DNA of 64,000 nucleotides from Talinum fruticosum (Eukaryota; Streptophyta; Magnoliopsida; Caryophyllales; Talinaceae), in assembly GCA_021018815.1 (NCBI GenBank), contig JAITYX010000053.1, forward strand, positions 806,001 to 870,000, read 5' to 3'. This document shows positions 23,291 to 37,671 of this stretch, piece after piece (the first letter of the stretch is position 1; each line of letters opens with the position of its first letter). The position numbers were made by a program, and so were the translations under genes. The notes under the pieces are model-generated. The model ran no database searches, was not told where the DNA came from, and was given only the letters and a program-made list of their open reading frames with translations.

Positions 23291-23765
23291 TGAACTCTTG
23301 AATTTCTATACACATGTTTTTAATAAGTTTAATGTTTTTATATTCAATTTATTGTGTAATTTATCAATATTAATATTAATTTACAATATCAATGCACCGT
23401 AATTGATCACTCGTACTAGCAATGGTTATCTCTATCCTCACACAATAAAACACCTTAACTAACTTTCCACAATTCCCTTCCAAAAACAAAAAGAACCTTA
23501 CTAAAATAAATGACATACACACATTATAGAGGAATGCCTCAATACGAAACTAACAGTAAATTGATGAAATAGCTATTATGTATTCTTATGTATAGTTTTT
23601 AAATAAAAGAAAATTAAATTGAAAATAAAATATTGGTATGTCAAAGGATTCCATTTCTATTAATTCCATTCAAATTTGTGTGATGACATAATTCAAAGTT
23701 GAAAATTACACAAAAATGGGTTCCAACCAGCGTTGCTTAGTTAAAAATAATCTTATTCATTCCTT
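23291..23765. other. AT-rich intergenic DNA
   Basis: No ORF or recognisable element is visible. The sequence leads into the RPA1-like pseudogene. Confidence 0.5.
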
Positions 23766-24530
23766 GAATAAGTGAACACCGACAAGGATGATTGGGTTAT
23801 CAAAGTTAGATTGGCAAGGTTTTGAGAAGTTATCAACAAAACTTCAAAAGAGTTCAGCAGTACAATGGTGCTAATTGATGAAAGAGTATGTATGTAATTA
23901 TAAAAACATTTGCACATTATATCTTGAATAATTTTGGACATAATTGTATATGATTTATACGGTGTCTTAATACATGCCACCATCACAAATACTTTTGCCC
24001 AAAAATTTTCTACATTATTAACCGAGGGTGGCCCCTATATTTTTAAAAACTTCTCCGTCGTGAAGAACAAAGAACAATGGCGAATTATAGGTGATAACAA
24101 ACTCATAATAAAGTTTATTCAAATATCATTACTCGAAGAGGTTAAAATGGATGATGTCATGATTCCGAGGCATAAACTCGAGTTTGTGTCGTTTAACAAA
24201 ATAAATTTACAAATGAATAATTTTTATATTTTAATAGGTTTACTTTTAATTATATATTGATAATGATATACAACTTATTTAATTGTTTTGTTTCAAAATT
24301 TTAAACTTTAACTTAATATGGCACTACCTAATCATTATTATATATTAATTAATTTTTTATTATATAGACAGTTTTGTTTTCATACAAATATTATCGGTTG
24401 AATTGTAGGTGAAGGCCACGTGCATTGTAGGCCAACCAAAGGGGCAAAAGACAACTGAAATTATGATGGTAGAGTTAGAAGACTTGAGATAAAAGTTGAA
24501 TACATTTAAAAAAACTTATCTTCTTTTTAA
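23766..24530 (+). pseudogene. RPA1-like (OB-fold, DUF223-type) pseudogene fragment
   Basis: Three pieces align in order with the plant RPA70-like proteins that occur both as cellular genes and as Helitron cargo. At about 23785-23885 a frame reads DWVIKVRLAR then EFSSTMVLIDER. At 23964-24190 GVLIHATITNTFAQKF and YIFKNFSVVKNKEQWRII follow, the usual first OB-fold pattern. After an intron-like gap, 24408-24500 reads EIMMVELEDLR. The separating stretches (23890-23955 and 24261-24407) look like introns, but clean splice acceptors are not visible. A stop follows the last block. RPA1 binds single-stranded DNA; here it is a remnant, perhaps of an autonomous Helitron. Confidence 0.55.
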
Positions 24531-25574
24531 AATAAATTTGGAAATATTTGTAGAAAGAAGAGTATGATATATTTGACAACAAAGAAGACAAGGTAAATAC
24601 TTTTCTTCAAATAGGATAAATTTAAAGATTAGAATGTTACAAATAGTATAACAAAGTATAGTATTTTGCCAAAAGGAATAAAAGTATGATTCTTAAAGAG
24701 GAAGAACAATACTTACGATTGATAATAGCCAAAATGGTAGACAACACAATTCTTAAGAAAGCAAAACTGAAGTAAGTATATCATCCTTAGGTGACAATAC
24801 AATTCTTAAGAAAGCAAAACTGAAATAATTATATCATTTTTTACAATTTAAAGCAAACAAAACTAAAATATGTATATTATTTCTTTGAATTATATATGAA
24901 AATTTTATAACAATACAAATATTCCTAACAATCATACAATTTGAAAAAAAATGATGAAGATTAATGTTGCACACAACTTTTGTGGTGAAGAAGAAATTGA
25001 TGTAGTTCGATCGTTACAATTAGATGGAGGCAAAAGACTATAAATGAACTACGTCAATAAATCAAAGTTTAATCATAGTAGTCAAATTTAGTTATGAAAT
25101 ATTAGGTTACAATGTACCCCTCCTCTCAAAAAAAAAAAAAAACCAACCTTTTAAATGATATGATTTTGTTATATTTAATGTAATATTTTGGTTTCTATAA
25201 AATTCATATTCTTAAGCTCCTTTGAAAAATAGATTATAGAAGTAAAATTATTGCAAACCTATACTCCAACTCAATTTTACCAAAAAATATCATAATCAAC
25301 AATTTAGTCCAAAAAATATACATTCCATTTAACTTAAAAAACCTTATTAATTTCATCAACAACTATGATTTCATTAAATTTGTTTAAGTGATTTGAAGGA
25401 AAAAAAAACCATAATTTTTCTTAATCATCAAAATGAATGAAAACTTAATACATTTTAAATATTTGACAGCTACAAAAACCTTGCTATTTTTCAAATATTT
25501 ACTTTTCATTATGCAAATACTTTAATAGAAAAACAAATAATTAATGGAATAATGGTCAAACATAGTACCCAATA
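24531..25574. other. AT-rich intergenic DNA with a short tandem repeat
   Basis: Mostly featureless. A duplicated unit of about 50 bp (24739-24790 and 24791-24838) shares ACAATTCTTAAGAAAGCAAA. No gene is seen. Confidence 0.6.
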
Positions 25575-25625
25575 CTAGTTTGGACCCATGCTATGTACGG
25601 AGTAATGTATTATTCCTTAATAAGT
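25575..25625 (-). mobile_element. Helitron 3' terminus (minus strand)
   Basis: On the minus strand the sequence ends with a short hairpin, TCCGTACATAGCATGGG, a spacer and CTAG (25578-25575) followed by T. That is the form of a Helitron 3' end and matches the ends at 31294 and 39066. Its 5' end, which should lie to the right, was not found. Confidence 0.65.
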
Positions 25626-27572
25626 TATAAACTAAAAAAGTAAATATTTATTAACTATATTTATAAATGAGATTAATTAATAATCGAAAATGCTACAATC
25701 ACTATAAAAAAATATGGTATGCTTCCACCCTTATCTAATTACACATGACTCGAGTGTGGCGGAAAAATAAGCAAATATGAGTTTCTGAAATCATTTTCAC
25801 ACATAATAATGTGGGAAAATATAACCACTCTTGTAAGAGTGATAGTAACCTATTAAGGTATATTCATGTATATTAAGAGTGGTGATTTACATCTCTTGAA
25901 AAAGGATTATTTAGCAAGGATAATAAGCGTGGCGGATAATGAGCGTGTCGATTATTATGAGATAATTGAAATACATAAAAATAATTTTTTTTTTTTGGAT
26001 TGGACAATTTTTGATAATCAAATAATTCAAATACTAAATATACAATCAAAAAGAAATTTTTTAAAAAATAATTGAAAAGAATTTTTATAAAAATTAAACA
26101 TATAAAAGAAATATTTTTATGCAAATTTTCGATTTCTTGCTCTTTTATAACACAATGCCCAATATGTTGAAAAAATCAAAATAAGAAATAAACCTCAAAT
26201 CTCAAACTCTAATCTCGTTTTCTCTCTTCTTTTCTGCTTAATCATTAAATTTCACATGTGTCCGCTTTATACCTTTTTTTTCTTAATGTTGTTTAAAGAA
26301 AAAGTAAAATAAAATAAAACCAAAAAATTCACCTTAATAAACAAAACCCTAATTTGAAGAACTAAGTATTTTTAATCCAGAGGCGGATCTATGTTGGGGC
26401 AACCACGGTCACCCAACCCCGTTCTTTCGAGAGAAAAACCATGGTGTAAAGAGTAAAAAAATTAATATATTTTAATTAACCCTAGTTAATTTCAAAAAGA
26501 ATTTTATAACTTAACCGGTGACAATCTAAGTGTCTATATCATGGTAGAAGTTGCTTCAAGCGCAAGTTGGTAATAGGAAAAAAATGACTTGCTCAAGGGG
26601 TAATATGTCTATAGATATAAGTATGGCGAGTGATGATGTTTTCTTTGCATATAAGTGTGTAGTTAAAGATGACTCTCACTTGACTTATTTAGTGTGTGCA
26701 ATATTTGTCCACTCATACCCTTTACACACTTAACATAAGTATGATAAAACCTCGTCACACTAATACTCGTGGAAGAATGTAATTTACCCGTGGATGTATG
26801 TCATATTTTAAAAATGATAAAATAGATACAAAATTAAAAAGTAAGTGGAGAGACAGAGAAACTCATGATCCAAACAAACTAAATTAGACAAAAATTTGCA
26901 TATTAAAAATTAAAAACATGAAATAAGTAGTTAAACTCATACCTTAATCATAGCAGACCTTCTCTAATTGACCGACCCTTGCTGATTCTATAACTTTTAA
27001 AACTTAAAGCCACTAATTAAAAATTAGTTTGAAACCGATACCATGTTCTCACCTCGACCACATGTTTCTAGCAAACTAATAAACCAAACAATAACAGAAG
27101 ATATTGCTACATTTTTGCAATACATATTTTATTTTTTAGTAGAAAGGAACAACAAATTTTCTCGTCTAATGAAGTATCTTATTCATCCACCGAAAAATAT
27201 ATAATTAAATATATATTGTTCTCTTTGATAATTATCTTATTAGATTTCAGATCGAGTCACAATTTGAAGTCACAAAGCAAAAAAAAACGTAACTTGTGAT
27301 TCTCAAATTTAAAATTAAATCAAACCAACACTTGAAATAATATAGATTATACTTTTTAGGTTAAAAATATTGGTGAATTAACCTTAATACCATTAAAAAT
27401 AATAGAATATCCTTTAATTATTTTCTAAAATATTATTCTATAATTTATATTAAATAAAATTACTCTTAATTCCATCCCTTCTTTAAAATCATTCAATATA
27501 CTTTTTGTCATCAATATATTTTTTTTGAATTTTTCACCATCAATCTCTACATCATAACTATAATAATAATAA
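25626..27572. other. AT-rich DNA, probably body of a decayed Helitron and other repeats
   Basis: No coding signal is visible. A GC-richer patch near 26380-26440 (GAGGCGGATCTATG) resembles a string common in plant repeats, but I cannot place it in a family. Confidence 0.4.
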
Positions 27573-27702
27573 TCTATACACTATATAATGCCAATCTTTT
27601 CAAATTTTGAAATGCTGCAACCAGAGTGAATTAAGGAGTTTCGTCCAATAAAAAAATAAATAATTTATCATTTAAAAAAATAAGTTTCCACTCATTTATG
27701 GA
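27573..27702 (+). mobile_element. Isolated Helitron 5' end, unit 1
   Basis: It starts TCTATACACTATATAATG after an (AAT) tract and runs through TTTCAAATTTTGAAATG and GAGTTTCGTCCAATAA to TATGGACTCT, where a new (AAT)n tract begins. The same unit recurs on the minus strand at 38756-38886 and 42120-42300. Confidence 0.7.
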
Positions 27703-27705
27703 CTC

Positions 27706-27762
<57 letters not shown>
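27703..27762 (+). repeat. (AAT)n microsatellite
   Basis: About 20 uninterrupted TAA units separate two Helitron 5'-end units. Confidence 0.95.
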
Positions 27763-27763
<1 letters not shown>

Positions 27764-27910
27764 CTATATACTATATAATAGCAATCTTTTCAAAAGTATG
27801 ACATGGCGACTCGAGAGTGAATTTAGGAGTTTCGTCTAATAAAAAAAAAGATAATTTATTCTTGAAAAAAATTTTCACTTATATATGGACTCTCTTTTAC
27901 TCCTTGCCAA
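27763..27910 (+). mobile_element. Isolated Helitron 5' end, unit 2
   Basis: It starts TCTATATACTATATAATAG. It differs from unit 1 in carrying ATGACATGGCGACTCGAGAG and a longer tail ending ACTCCTTGCCAAAAT. The same unit recurs on the minus strand at 38900-39063 and 42327-42477. Confidence 0.7.
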
Positions 27911-28030
27911 AATTTTAAAAAAATAATAAAAATATTAAAAATAAAAATAAAAATAAAAATAATAAAATAATGATAATACTAATAAAATAATAATAATAAT
28001 AATAATAAAATAAAAAATAATAATAAAAAT

Positions 28031-28146
<116 letters not shown>

Positions 28147-28147
28147 A

Positions 28148-28292
28148 TCTATACAATATATAATAGTAGTATTTTTAAACCGGTCAAATATTACGAAGGG
28201 GGTGATTGTAGAAGTTTAGGAGTTTCATCCAATCAATATTTATACCGATAAGTATACGGTAATTTAATATTTTGGTAATTTTGTTTAACTTT

Positions 28293-28359
<67 letters not shown>

Positions 28360-31294
28360 TTAATAATATTATTATTAATATTAATAATACTTTTTCAAAA
28401 AAATTAAACAAAATTAAAAATAATAAACTAAAACCATAATCTTAAACAAAAAGTTAAACAAATAATAAAATGCAATAAATAAATACAAAAATAAATAATT
28501 AAATTACCAAAATATTAAAACTATTTTTTGGACCTAATAGCCTAAAAACCTAAAATAAAAATGAAAAAACTAAATTTATAAATTTATTAAATTAAAAATA
28601 TGCTTTAACCTAAATTAGTAAATAAGTCTAAAAAATTATCAAATCAGTTATATAATATAAAATTATCTAATCTTAACATAAAAATTAAATAATAATTAAT
28701 CATTCTAATTAATTTATAAAAATATAAAACAGAAAATAAAAAGAAAACTAAGTAGAAAATTAATAAATCAAAAATATACAAAATTATATAATAAATTAAA
28801 TCAAAAATCTGAAAAATATAAAATTAACCTAAAACCCGAAAATATTTTTTTATATTTTTCTAGAAAAATTAAACAAAATTAAAAATAATAAAATAATACA
28901 TGAGAAAATAAAAATATAATCTTAAATAGAAAGTAAAACAAATAATAAAGTGCATTAAATAAATGAGAAAATAAATAATTAAGTTACCATAGTATTAAAA
29001 TTATTTTTTAGACCTGAATATATCCTAAAAACCTAAAATCAAAATGAAAAACTAAATTTATAAATTTATTAAATTAAAGACTTGCTTTAACCTAAATTAG
29101 AAAAAAAATCTAAAAAATTATCAAATCAATTATAAAAACTAAGAAAATTAATACTAACAGATTAAAAAGATTCTAACTAAACCCTATAATAATATAGAAA
29201 TAAAATTAACTGAACAAGACTAATTTTATTCTAACTTCCGACAAACCGACTAAAAAATAACAAAAACGAACAGAAAAGTAATCTGAAAATTAAAATATAT
29301 TAAGACATAAAATAAAATTAATACATATAGTTATGTATTTTTTATTTAGGGTTTGGATTGTATATTAGCTCTCATTTATTTTTATGTATATTGATATGCA
29401 ATATTATTTAGGGCCCGAAATATAATAATTTTGTCTAACATTATTAATTTTTCATTGTTGACGGTGTTTTTTGACTTGGTGCCATAACATTATATTAATT
29501 CAAAATATAATTATTATAAGAATTTTTAAAATTAAAATCAACAGGAACATGTTATATAAATAATATTTAAATATTTAACTATCTCGTAGAAGCAATTTGA
29601 TTATTACATTCATCCTATATACAAAATGATTTAATAAACCTTAAGAAATCATAAATTAATATAATAAAAATATAACAACTACATATAGACTTGATATTAA
29701 TAATTAAAAATGCCTACAAGATAAAAAATTATGATTCAAATATGTTGTGGAATAAAACGTAATGAATAAAAAGTTAGGAATTATATTGCTTCAATTCGTA
29801 ATTTGTGGACTTTAAGTTCATAATTTGTGTTTTGTTTAAAGGATTGTAAACTTAATACGTCATCTTCTATTAAGCCCATAGGACGTCGAATAAATCATTT
29901 GTCTCAAAAATTATGTCAACTTCTATTAAGCCCATAGGATTTCGAATAAATTCATTTGTCTCAAAATTTTTGCACAACATACAGGTCATTTATTTTGTTA
30001 CAAATAAAGTTTATTTTAGTTTCTTCCTAACATGTCTATCTCGTGATTTACTATTGACAAATGTATTTAAATCATATCTTTTACTATTGTAAGTTTTCTA
30101 AATTATTAAAAGATGAGTATTTGCCATCAAACTTCCCTGCCATCTTGAAATAGAAATTCATATTACTCTTGTTATGTTAATTAATTGAGAGGAAGAGTTG
30201 TGTCTCAAGGGAAGTAATTGGTTGTTAATCAAGTAAAACATGTATTTATAAAATCTCAATTGTATTAATATTTTTGCCCATTGATTCACTACTAAAATCG
30301 CGATCAATTTTCAATATAAGTACAAAATATTGATGATTTTATTATCCTACGTCGTGAATTAACTTATCATGCCTTTTATTATGATACAAATTACCTACTG
30401 TTGTTAAATATATTTGGATCACTTCTATCATTATAATATTTTTCACTATTAATCTCAATATAAGTAGTTATTATATGTTTAATTATCTTCGTGTGCAGAG
30501 GTAGGTAAGAATGGATAAATCATTATGTTCACCTTATAATTTTTAAAAATGAGATTCTATTATGAATATATGTATACTTTTTAAGGGTTCGTGTAATATT
30601 TAAGTCAATAATGTTTTAGTAGGTTGATTGCATATAAATATTTATCTAAGCGTATATTAAGTTAAATTAGTATTGACTTTGTAAAGAGTTATAAGTTATA
30701 AGTTTGATATTCTTTTATTGATTTGATGTGCTCTGTGTTGTAATATTAATTTGTGATATAATGATATTTATTGTCATCTATAAGTCATCTAACTCAATAT
30801 ACTACCAATCACATATTATTTCTTTTCCTACTAATATTTACCTTTTGATACCCAAACATATTGTCACACTATTTTTATAACTCGTATCGGTTATGATTAT
30901 TTAAATTGTTTGATTCTTAGAGGGGCTTTACTTCTTAATATTCTAAATAACGAGTGTAATCTTAAAACCTTGATGATATTTTTTTAACATTCTTTTTTAT
31001 TTATTATTCTAGATTATTTATTTATTCTTTTGAAATTCAGAATGATTGGAAGATAAATGTGTGTTGTGCTCTAATGATTATGTGTTGGGTTCCGATAATT
31101 TTAATGAGTTACGAAAGCGTTTTCGCTATGAGGGGATAACATGTAAAAGAATATTGTTAAAAGTAAAAACATTCAATAAAATCAAATGATCGAGAAAAAG
31201 AAACTCACAAGTACAACATCGCTACGTAATTCAATAATTTCTTAAGTTATGCATTGTACAACATTACTCCGTGCATAACACGGGTTCGTACTAG
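28148..31294 (+). mobile_element. Helitron H1, non-autonomous, about 3.15 kb
   Basis: The 5' end TCTATACAATATATAATAG is preceded by A. The 3' end carries the hairpin CCGTGCATAACACGG (31269-31283), a short spacer and CTAG (31291-31294), followed by T. Insertion between A and T with no target duplication and a 3' hairpin plus CTRR is diagnostic of Helitrons. The interior is AT-rich, contains an (AAT)n tract at 28296-28360 and shows no Rep or helicase coding. Its body is homologous, inverted, to H2 (39066-42477); for example the ACTTGGTGCCATAACATT block near 29478 matches 40800-40840. Confidence 0.75.
28296..28360 (+). repeat. (AAT)n microsatellite inside H1
   Basis: About 21 AAT units followed by imperfect ATT/AAT palindromic DNA. 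Confidence 0.9.
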
Positions 31295-31304
31295 TAATAA
31301 TAAT

Positions 31305-32403
31305 AGGACTCTCCTTCTCTGGCGATGTGAGTTCTCCGCCATCGCTAGGGCAAGCAAAGGGAAGGGACGAGGCGGCAGAGGACGAGGAAGGCCGAGACAG
31401 CTCAATCGAGAACCCACTGAAACACCCACCGAAGCACCGCAACCAAATCGGGAACCTCGCGGAACACCCGAGGCAACTCACGCCAATGAAACAAGATCGA
31501 ACTCGCCCACGCCGGAACCACAGATTGGGGTTGGAAACGCTACGCCGGTCATCGGGGACGCAAATTGTGAGGCTAGGGTATCGAGCAAATTCGAAGCAAT
31601 CACCTCAAACCCGGGCGGAAGCCATGGAGCGAGAGACCGAAAATCCAGGTAAATCTTTTGCTCGCCATTGTTGATGTAAATGATGGGGATGGATTAGATT
31701 ATATTTCCTGTGAAACGAGTAATGGGATGAAATTCGCTACTATCACAATGGAAGATGTCCAACCTAAAATTGAATTTTGGCAATGTGTCGTAATCTGTTG
31801 TGTTGTGGGTGCTAACCTTCCACAATTTGTGATGGAGGGTTTTTTCAAAAGAATATGGAAACACCTGGACATTGAGCGAATTGTGAGCATTAAGAATGGC
31901 ATGTTTATGGTAAGATTCGAGTCGAAAGAGCAACAGGAGATGGCAACTAAGGGCTTGATCTTCTTTGACAAAAAGCCATTCATAGTTAGGAAATGGTAGC
32001 TCGACTCGTCCCTTGACGAAACAATCGCAACGGCTAACAATTTGGATCCAATTTCCAGAATTGGAAGCCAAATATTGGAGCAATACAAGCCTAAGTAAAT
32101 TGGGAAGCTTGGTGGGAAAACCCTTAAAGATGGACAAAGCAACAACAAAGAAGGATAAACTACAATTTGCACGAATATTGGTGGAGGTGCACCTGGAGAC
32201 TACCCCGCTCGACTCGGTCGATTTTGTTAATGAGAAAGGAATTCTTATGCAACAGACCAATTGAGTATGAGTGGAGGCCAACTCAATGTGATCATTGCAA
32301 ATATTTTGGACACGAGACAAATGACTCGCAGGAGGAAAAAGCCAAAGCAAGTGTGGCAACCGGTCCAACAAGTACAACCCTCCAGCCCCAGTCCAAAATG
32401 TAA
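31305..32403 (+). pseudogene. LINE ORF1 pseudogene (DUF4283, zinc knuckle)
   Basis: This is the RNA-binding protein of a plant L1 element. The start is uncertain because the first ATG candidate lies in Helitron sequence. A Gly/Arg-rich N-terminal part (GKGRGGRGRGRPRQ, 31359-31401) is followed in another frame by the DUF4283-like domain at 31658-31999 (FFKRIWKHLDIERIVSIKNG). It continues through IWIQFPELEAKYW at 32040-32080 to a zinc knuckle at about 32288-32330. That knuckle reads CDHCKYFGHETNDS: the final Cys is replaced by Ser, where TCG stands in place of an expected TGC. At least three frame breaks occur. Confidence 0.75.
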
Positions 32404-32617
32404 CTATAACCGAGCCTAATGGGGCTACGTATGATAACCAAACACAGGATGATGGGTTTACAAGTGGTGAAAAGGAGAGCACCATATCAAAGGGAAGATA
32501 GAGCTATAAAGGAGTCTACAAACGTACCTATACTTAATGTATTCACCGCCTTGGTCCCCGACACGGTGGTAAATGATCTAGTAAATGAAGACCAGGTTGG
32601 GGAACCACCCACTCCAA

Positions 32618-35600
32618 ATGGATAGCATTGTGGTCCGGAATGTGAGGGGCCTCAATGGGCCTAATAAACAGACTTGACATGAAAACATTTGTCACCCTGA
32701 ATAATGTTGGCTTGCTAGCCATGGTTGAAACAAAGATAAGAGTCCAAGCACTATGATCAAACCTACAAGTATATGTTCTCGGGTTTGGGCAGCCATATTA
32801 ACAATGATCACCATCCACGAGGGAGGATATGGATTGTGTGAAGATATGATCAATACCAAGTAGAGGTGGAAAACAACTCGTAACGGATGGTCCATTGCAG
32901 GATTCGAAATTAGGGGAAAATGTGGTATTCTACCTCACAAGTGGTATATGGTCACAACAAAGAGGAACAAAGGCTTCCACTCTAGTAGGACCCGAGGAAA
33001 ATAGCTGAAACTTTGCAGGGCCCGTGGTGTGTCATAGGTGATTTTAATGTCTGTTTTGTCTCGCTCAAGATAGAATCGGGGGAACCTAGTTTTAGAGAAT
33101 GACTGCAAAGCATTTAAAGAATGCTTAACTGATTGTGATCTAAAGGAAATGAGAAGTCGTGGGGCATTCTACTCTTGGTGTAATAGACATGGAATTGGAG
33201 ACAGTGGTCTATTCAAGGATAGATAAGGCTTTCCGTAACACCGAGTGGATCTTGGAGTTTGGGGACATCCTTATAGACTATATGACTGAATCTTTATCCG
33301 ATTATTGCCCTCCGATGCTCGAAGGTTAGGGTCTTAATTCAAAGGAAAAAGGAGTTCAAATTCTCGCGAAATGTGGACCAAGGATGCGTCTTTTCAAAAG
33401 ATAGTTGAGAATGAAATCCAAAATCCCATCGGAGGGTCAGCCATGTTCCAATTAGCTAAACACCTCAAGCAATTACAGAGGCCTCTACAGGAACTCGAAT
33501 AAAAGGAAGTTTGGAGATGTCTACCAAAAATGGGATGTTGCCGTAGGCGCAGCTCCACAGATTGCGAGGCTGAATTGGATATGGATCCTCACAATCACCA
33601 CCTGCAATCTCGGGAGCTTCAAGCAAGGGAGGCATATAACTATTATTTGAATGCTTCACTTGCACTCATGAAACAACAGAGCAAATTTGATCGGACAAAC
33701 ATGGGAGATAGCTGCACTAAGTATTTCTTTGCAATAGTGAAAAAGAGGACAATAGACAGCTTCGTGCACCAATTACAAGATGATGATGGTAGGATGATCA
33801 CCGACCCTCCTAGAATTGAATCAACAATATTAGATTTCTATCATAAACTACTGGGAACTCAAGCGAGATAGACAAAGCTACCCCGAGGGGACCTTTCGAG
33901 CAAGTCCATTATTATCAATAGACCAACAGATGCTAATGTGCAGGCCTTTCAAGGATGATGAAATCAAACAAGCAATCTTCGCTATTCCCAACAACAAATC
34001 CCCAGGACTCGATGGGTACTCGAGTAGCTTCTTCAAGCATACCTGGGGACTACAGGACCACTAGTTTACAAGGCAGTCCATGAATTCTTCAACTCAGGTA
34101 AATTACTCGAAGCAACTTAATATAACCAAAGTAGTGCTCGTACCCAAAGTTGAGAACCCACGAGCAGCCAAAGAGTTCAGGCCTATTGCTTGTTGTAATG
34201 TGATTTATAAGTGCATTACTAAGCTCCTATGTCAACGACTCAATGAGGTTTTGCCTTCACTAATCTCTCATAATCAATGTGCCTTTGTGAAAGGTAGACA
34301 ATTGGTTCACAATGTCATGTTGTGCCAAGAAATAGCTAGAGGCTATAATAGGAAAAATACCTCCCTAGGTGCATGATCAAAGTAGATGTGCATAAAGCAT
34401 ATGACTCGCTAAGTTGGGGGTTCCTGGAAGAAGCATTATATGGACTTCATTTTCCGCAAAAATGGTGCAATGGATTATGGCATGTGTGACTTCGTTTCCT
34501 TCACACTATGCTCGAATGGAAAATCCCCTTCCCCTTTTCAAGGAGCAAAAGGCATTAGACAAGGGGACCCTATGTCCCCTTACTCGTTTGTGATAGCAAT
34601 GGAATGTCTCTCAAGGAAGCTATCCGCACTCAAATACAATGGGGACTTTTCCTGGCATCCAAGGTGCAAATCTATGTAAATAAACCATCTCATGTTCGCC
34701 GATGACTTGATATTGTTCTCTAAGGCCGATGCAAAATCTGTACAAGCACCGACCAAGACATTGGAGGATTTTGCCAAAATTTTAGGACTGCGAGTCAACT
34801 TTGACAAGACCGAAATTGTCTTTGGAAGGGTCACTAACAACCGCAAACAGGAGCTCGCTACATCATTGTGGATTTAGGAATGGCACCCTCCCTTCGTGTA
34901 CTTGGGAGTCCCCATTACCTTAGCAAGAATTTCCAAAAATGACTCGCTCTGTGTTAATTGACAAAATAACAACAAAAATCAAGACTTGGGGAAGCGGACA
35001 CTTCTCCTATGCAGCAGAGTACAGCTCATCAACTCAGTGCTAATAGGTGTTATAGGTTTTTGGGCACATAATTTTGTGCTTCCTCAGCAAGTACCGAAAG
35101 AAATTGAAGCTAAGTGCAGGCAGTTTCTTTGGATCGGAAATGATACTAGTACCAGGAAGCCTCTTATACCCCGGGATGTTGTCCGCCTCCCCAAACAGCA
35201 AGGGGGGCTGGTTTGAGAAACATAAAGCAATGGAACAAGGCACTAGTGGCTATGCATAGCTGGGATGTTGCAAGAAAAGGGGACATCCTGTGGGTTAAAT
35301 GGATCCACGGGCACTACTTGAAAAGGACAGATTGGTGGAACTACTCCCCTACAACATGACACTTGTCGGTAAATGAAAAAGATGTGTAAGATTAAGGAGC
35401 GATTTAAACAGGGATTTGATCGAGATTGGAGATGGCAAGCACACACAAAATCGGAGATATACCGTCGAAGTGGCTATAAATGGCTCATTGGATCTACACC
35501 CACGATCCCGTGGGACAAGCTAGTCCGGAACAAGCCAAGTATACCTAAGCACTCCTTCGCGTTATGGATACTAGTGAATAACAGAACCCTACAGCAGATA

Positions 35601-36015
35601 GACTCGTGCAATATATTGAGGGGCTAAGCACAAGCCGCAGACTATGCCAGGAAGTGGGAGAAATGGATACAACAGTAACATATTTTCCTGCATTGCACAT
35701 TTACAAAGAATGTTTGGAATGTAGTAAGCTATTGGCTGAACCGGAGCTATGCAAGCAACAGATCTAGATGACTTACATACCACCTTGCTACACAATTCCG
35801 TAGGGGCAGGACAAAGGAAACTCATCTACGCGACATATGCCGCATTCCAATACCATATTTGGACCGAAAGGAACTCGAGATTCTTTGGAGGGAGGCAAAG
35901 AACCGAACTACAAGTTTGGGCAAGGGTTAAAGCCGATATATATGCAAGATTTGATTTCCTAGCTAGGATTAATACCAAATATGTCAAATGGAGAGAATTG
36001 GTGAGGGATGCATAG
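32618..36015 (+). pseudogene. LINE ORF2 pseudogene (endonuclease-reverse transcriptase)
   Basis: The ATG at 32618 opens with M-D-S-I-V-V-R-N-V-R-G-L-N, the usual plant L1 endonuclease start. METKI-like and GDFNVC motifs follow near 32722 and 33038. The endonuclease signature near 33297-33308 reads S-D-Y-C, whereas active L1 endonucleases have S-D-H, so a catalytic His is lost. RT blocks include FRPIACCNVIYKCITKLL (34177-34230), GIRQGDPMSPYSFVIAMECL (34550-34609) and an intact F-A-D-D (34695-34706). The C-terminal reverse-transcriptase zinc-binding region is at 35440-35590, and the tail ends at TAG 36013-36015. No RNase H is seen. Stops and shifts are numerous. Confidence 0.85.
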
Positions 36016-36098
36016 CATAAGTATGTATCTCCGAGAAGGGTGTTCCCCCTACTACGGGGCATTCCGGTAATAAAATCTTTTTACATTATTACCCAAAA

Positions 36099-37570
<1,472 letters not shown>

Positions 37571-37671
37571 TAATTCCTAACTTTTTATTCATTACGTTTT
37601 ATTCCACAACATATTTGAATCATAACTTTCTATCTTGTAGGCATTTTTAATTATTAATATCAAGTATATAT
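37571..37671 (-). mobile_element. Short inverted Helitron fragment
   Basis: It is nearly identical to 40524-40622 of H2 (ACTTTTTATTCATTACGTTT, TATCTTGTAGGCATTTTTAA) but is joined to plus-oriented H3 sequence, marking a rearrangement breakpoint. Confidence 0.7.

Larger units (their letters stand above)
31300..36098 (+). mobile_element. L1-type LINE, degraded but near full length
   Basis: It contains ORF1 with a DUF4283-like domain and zinc knuckle, then ORF2 with endonuclease and reverse transcriptase, in plant L1 order. A polyadenylation-like AATAAA (36070-36075) lies close to the 3' end, which runs into an (AAT)n tract. The left side abuts the CTAG end of Helitron H1, and AAT units lie on both sides. 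The LINE therefore appears to have inserted in the (AAT)n tract next to H1, and the exact target duplication is masked by the microsatellite. Confidence 0.88.

Noticed and set aside
24739..24838. CRISPR-like direct repeats
   Set aside because: There are only two adjacent 50-bp copies without spacers in plant DNA; it is a simple tandem duplication.
26380..26440. GAGGCGGATCTATG patch as the edge of a known MITE
   Set aside because: The string is common in plant repeats, but I found neither terminal repeats nor a target duplication.
31694..32485. 263-codon minus-strand frame across LINE ORF1
   Set aside because: It is antisense to the DUF4283-containing ORF1, which explains the conservation. 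It has no recognisable domain.
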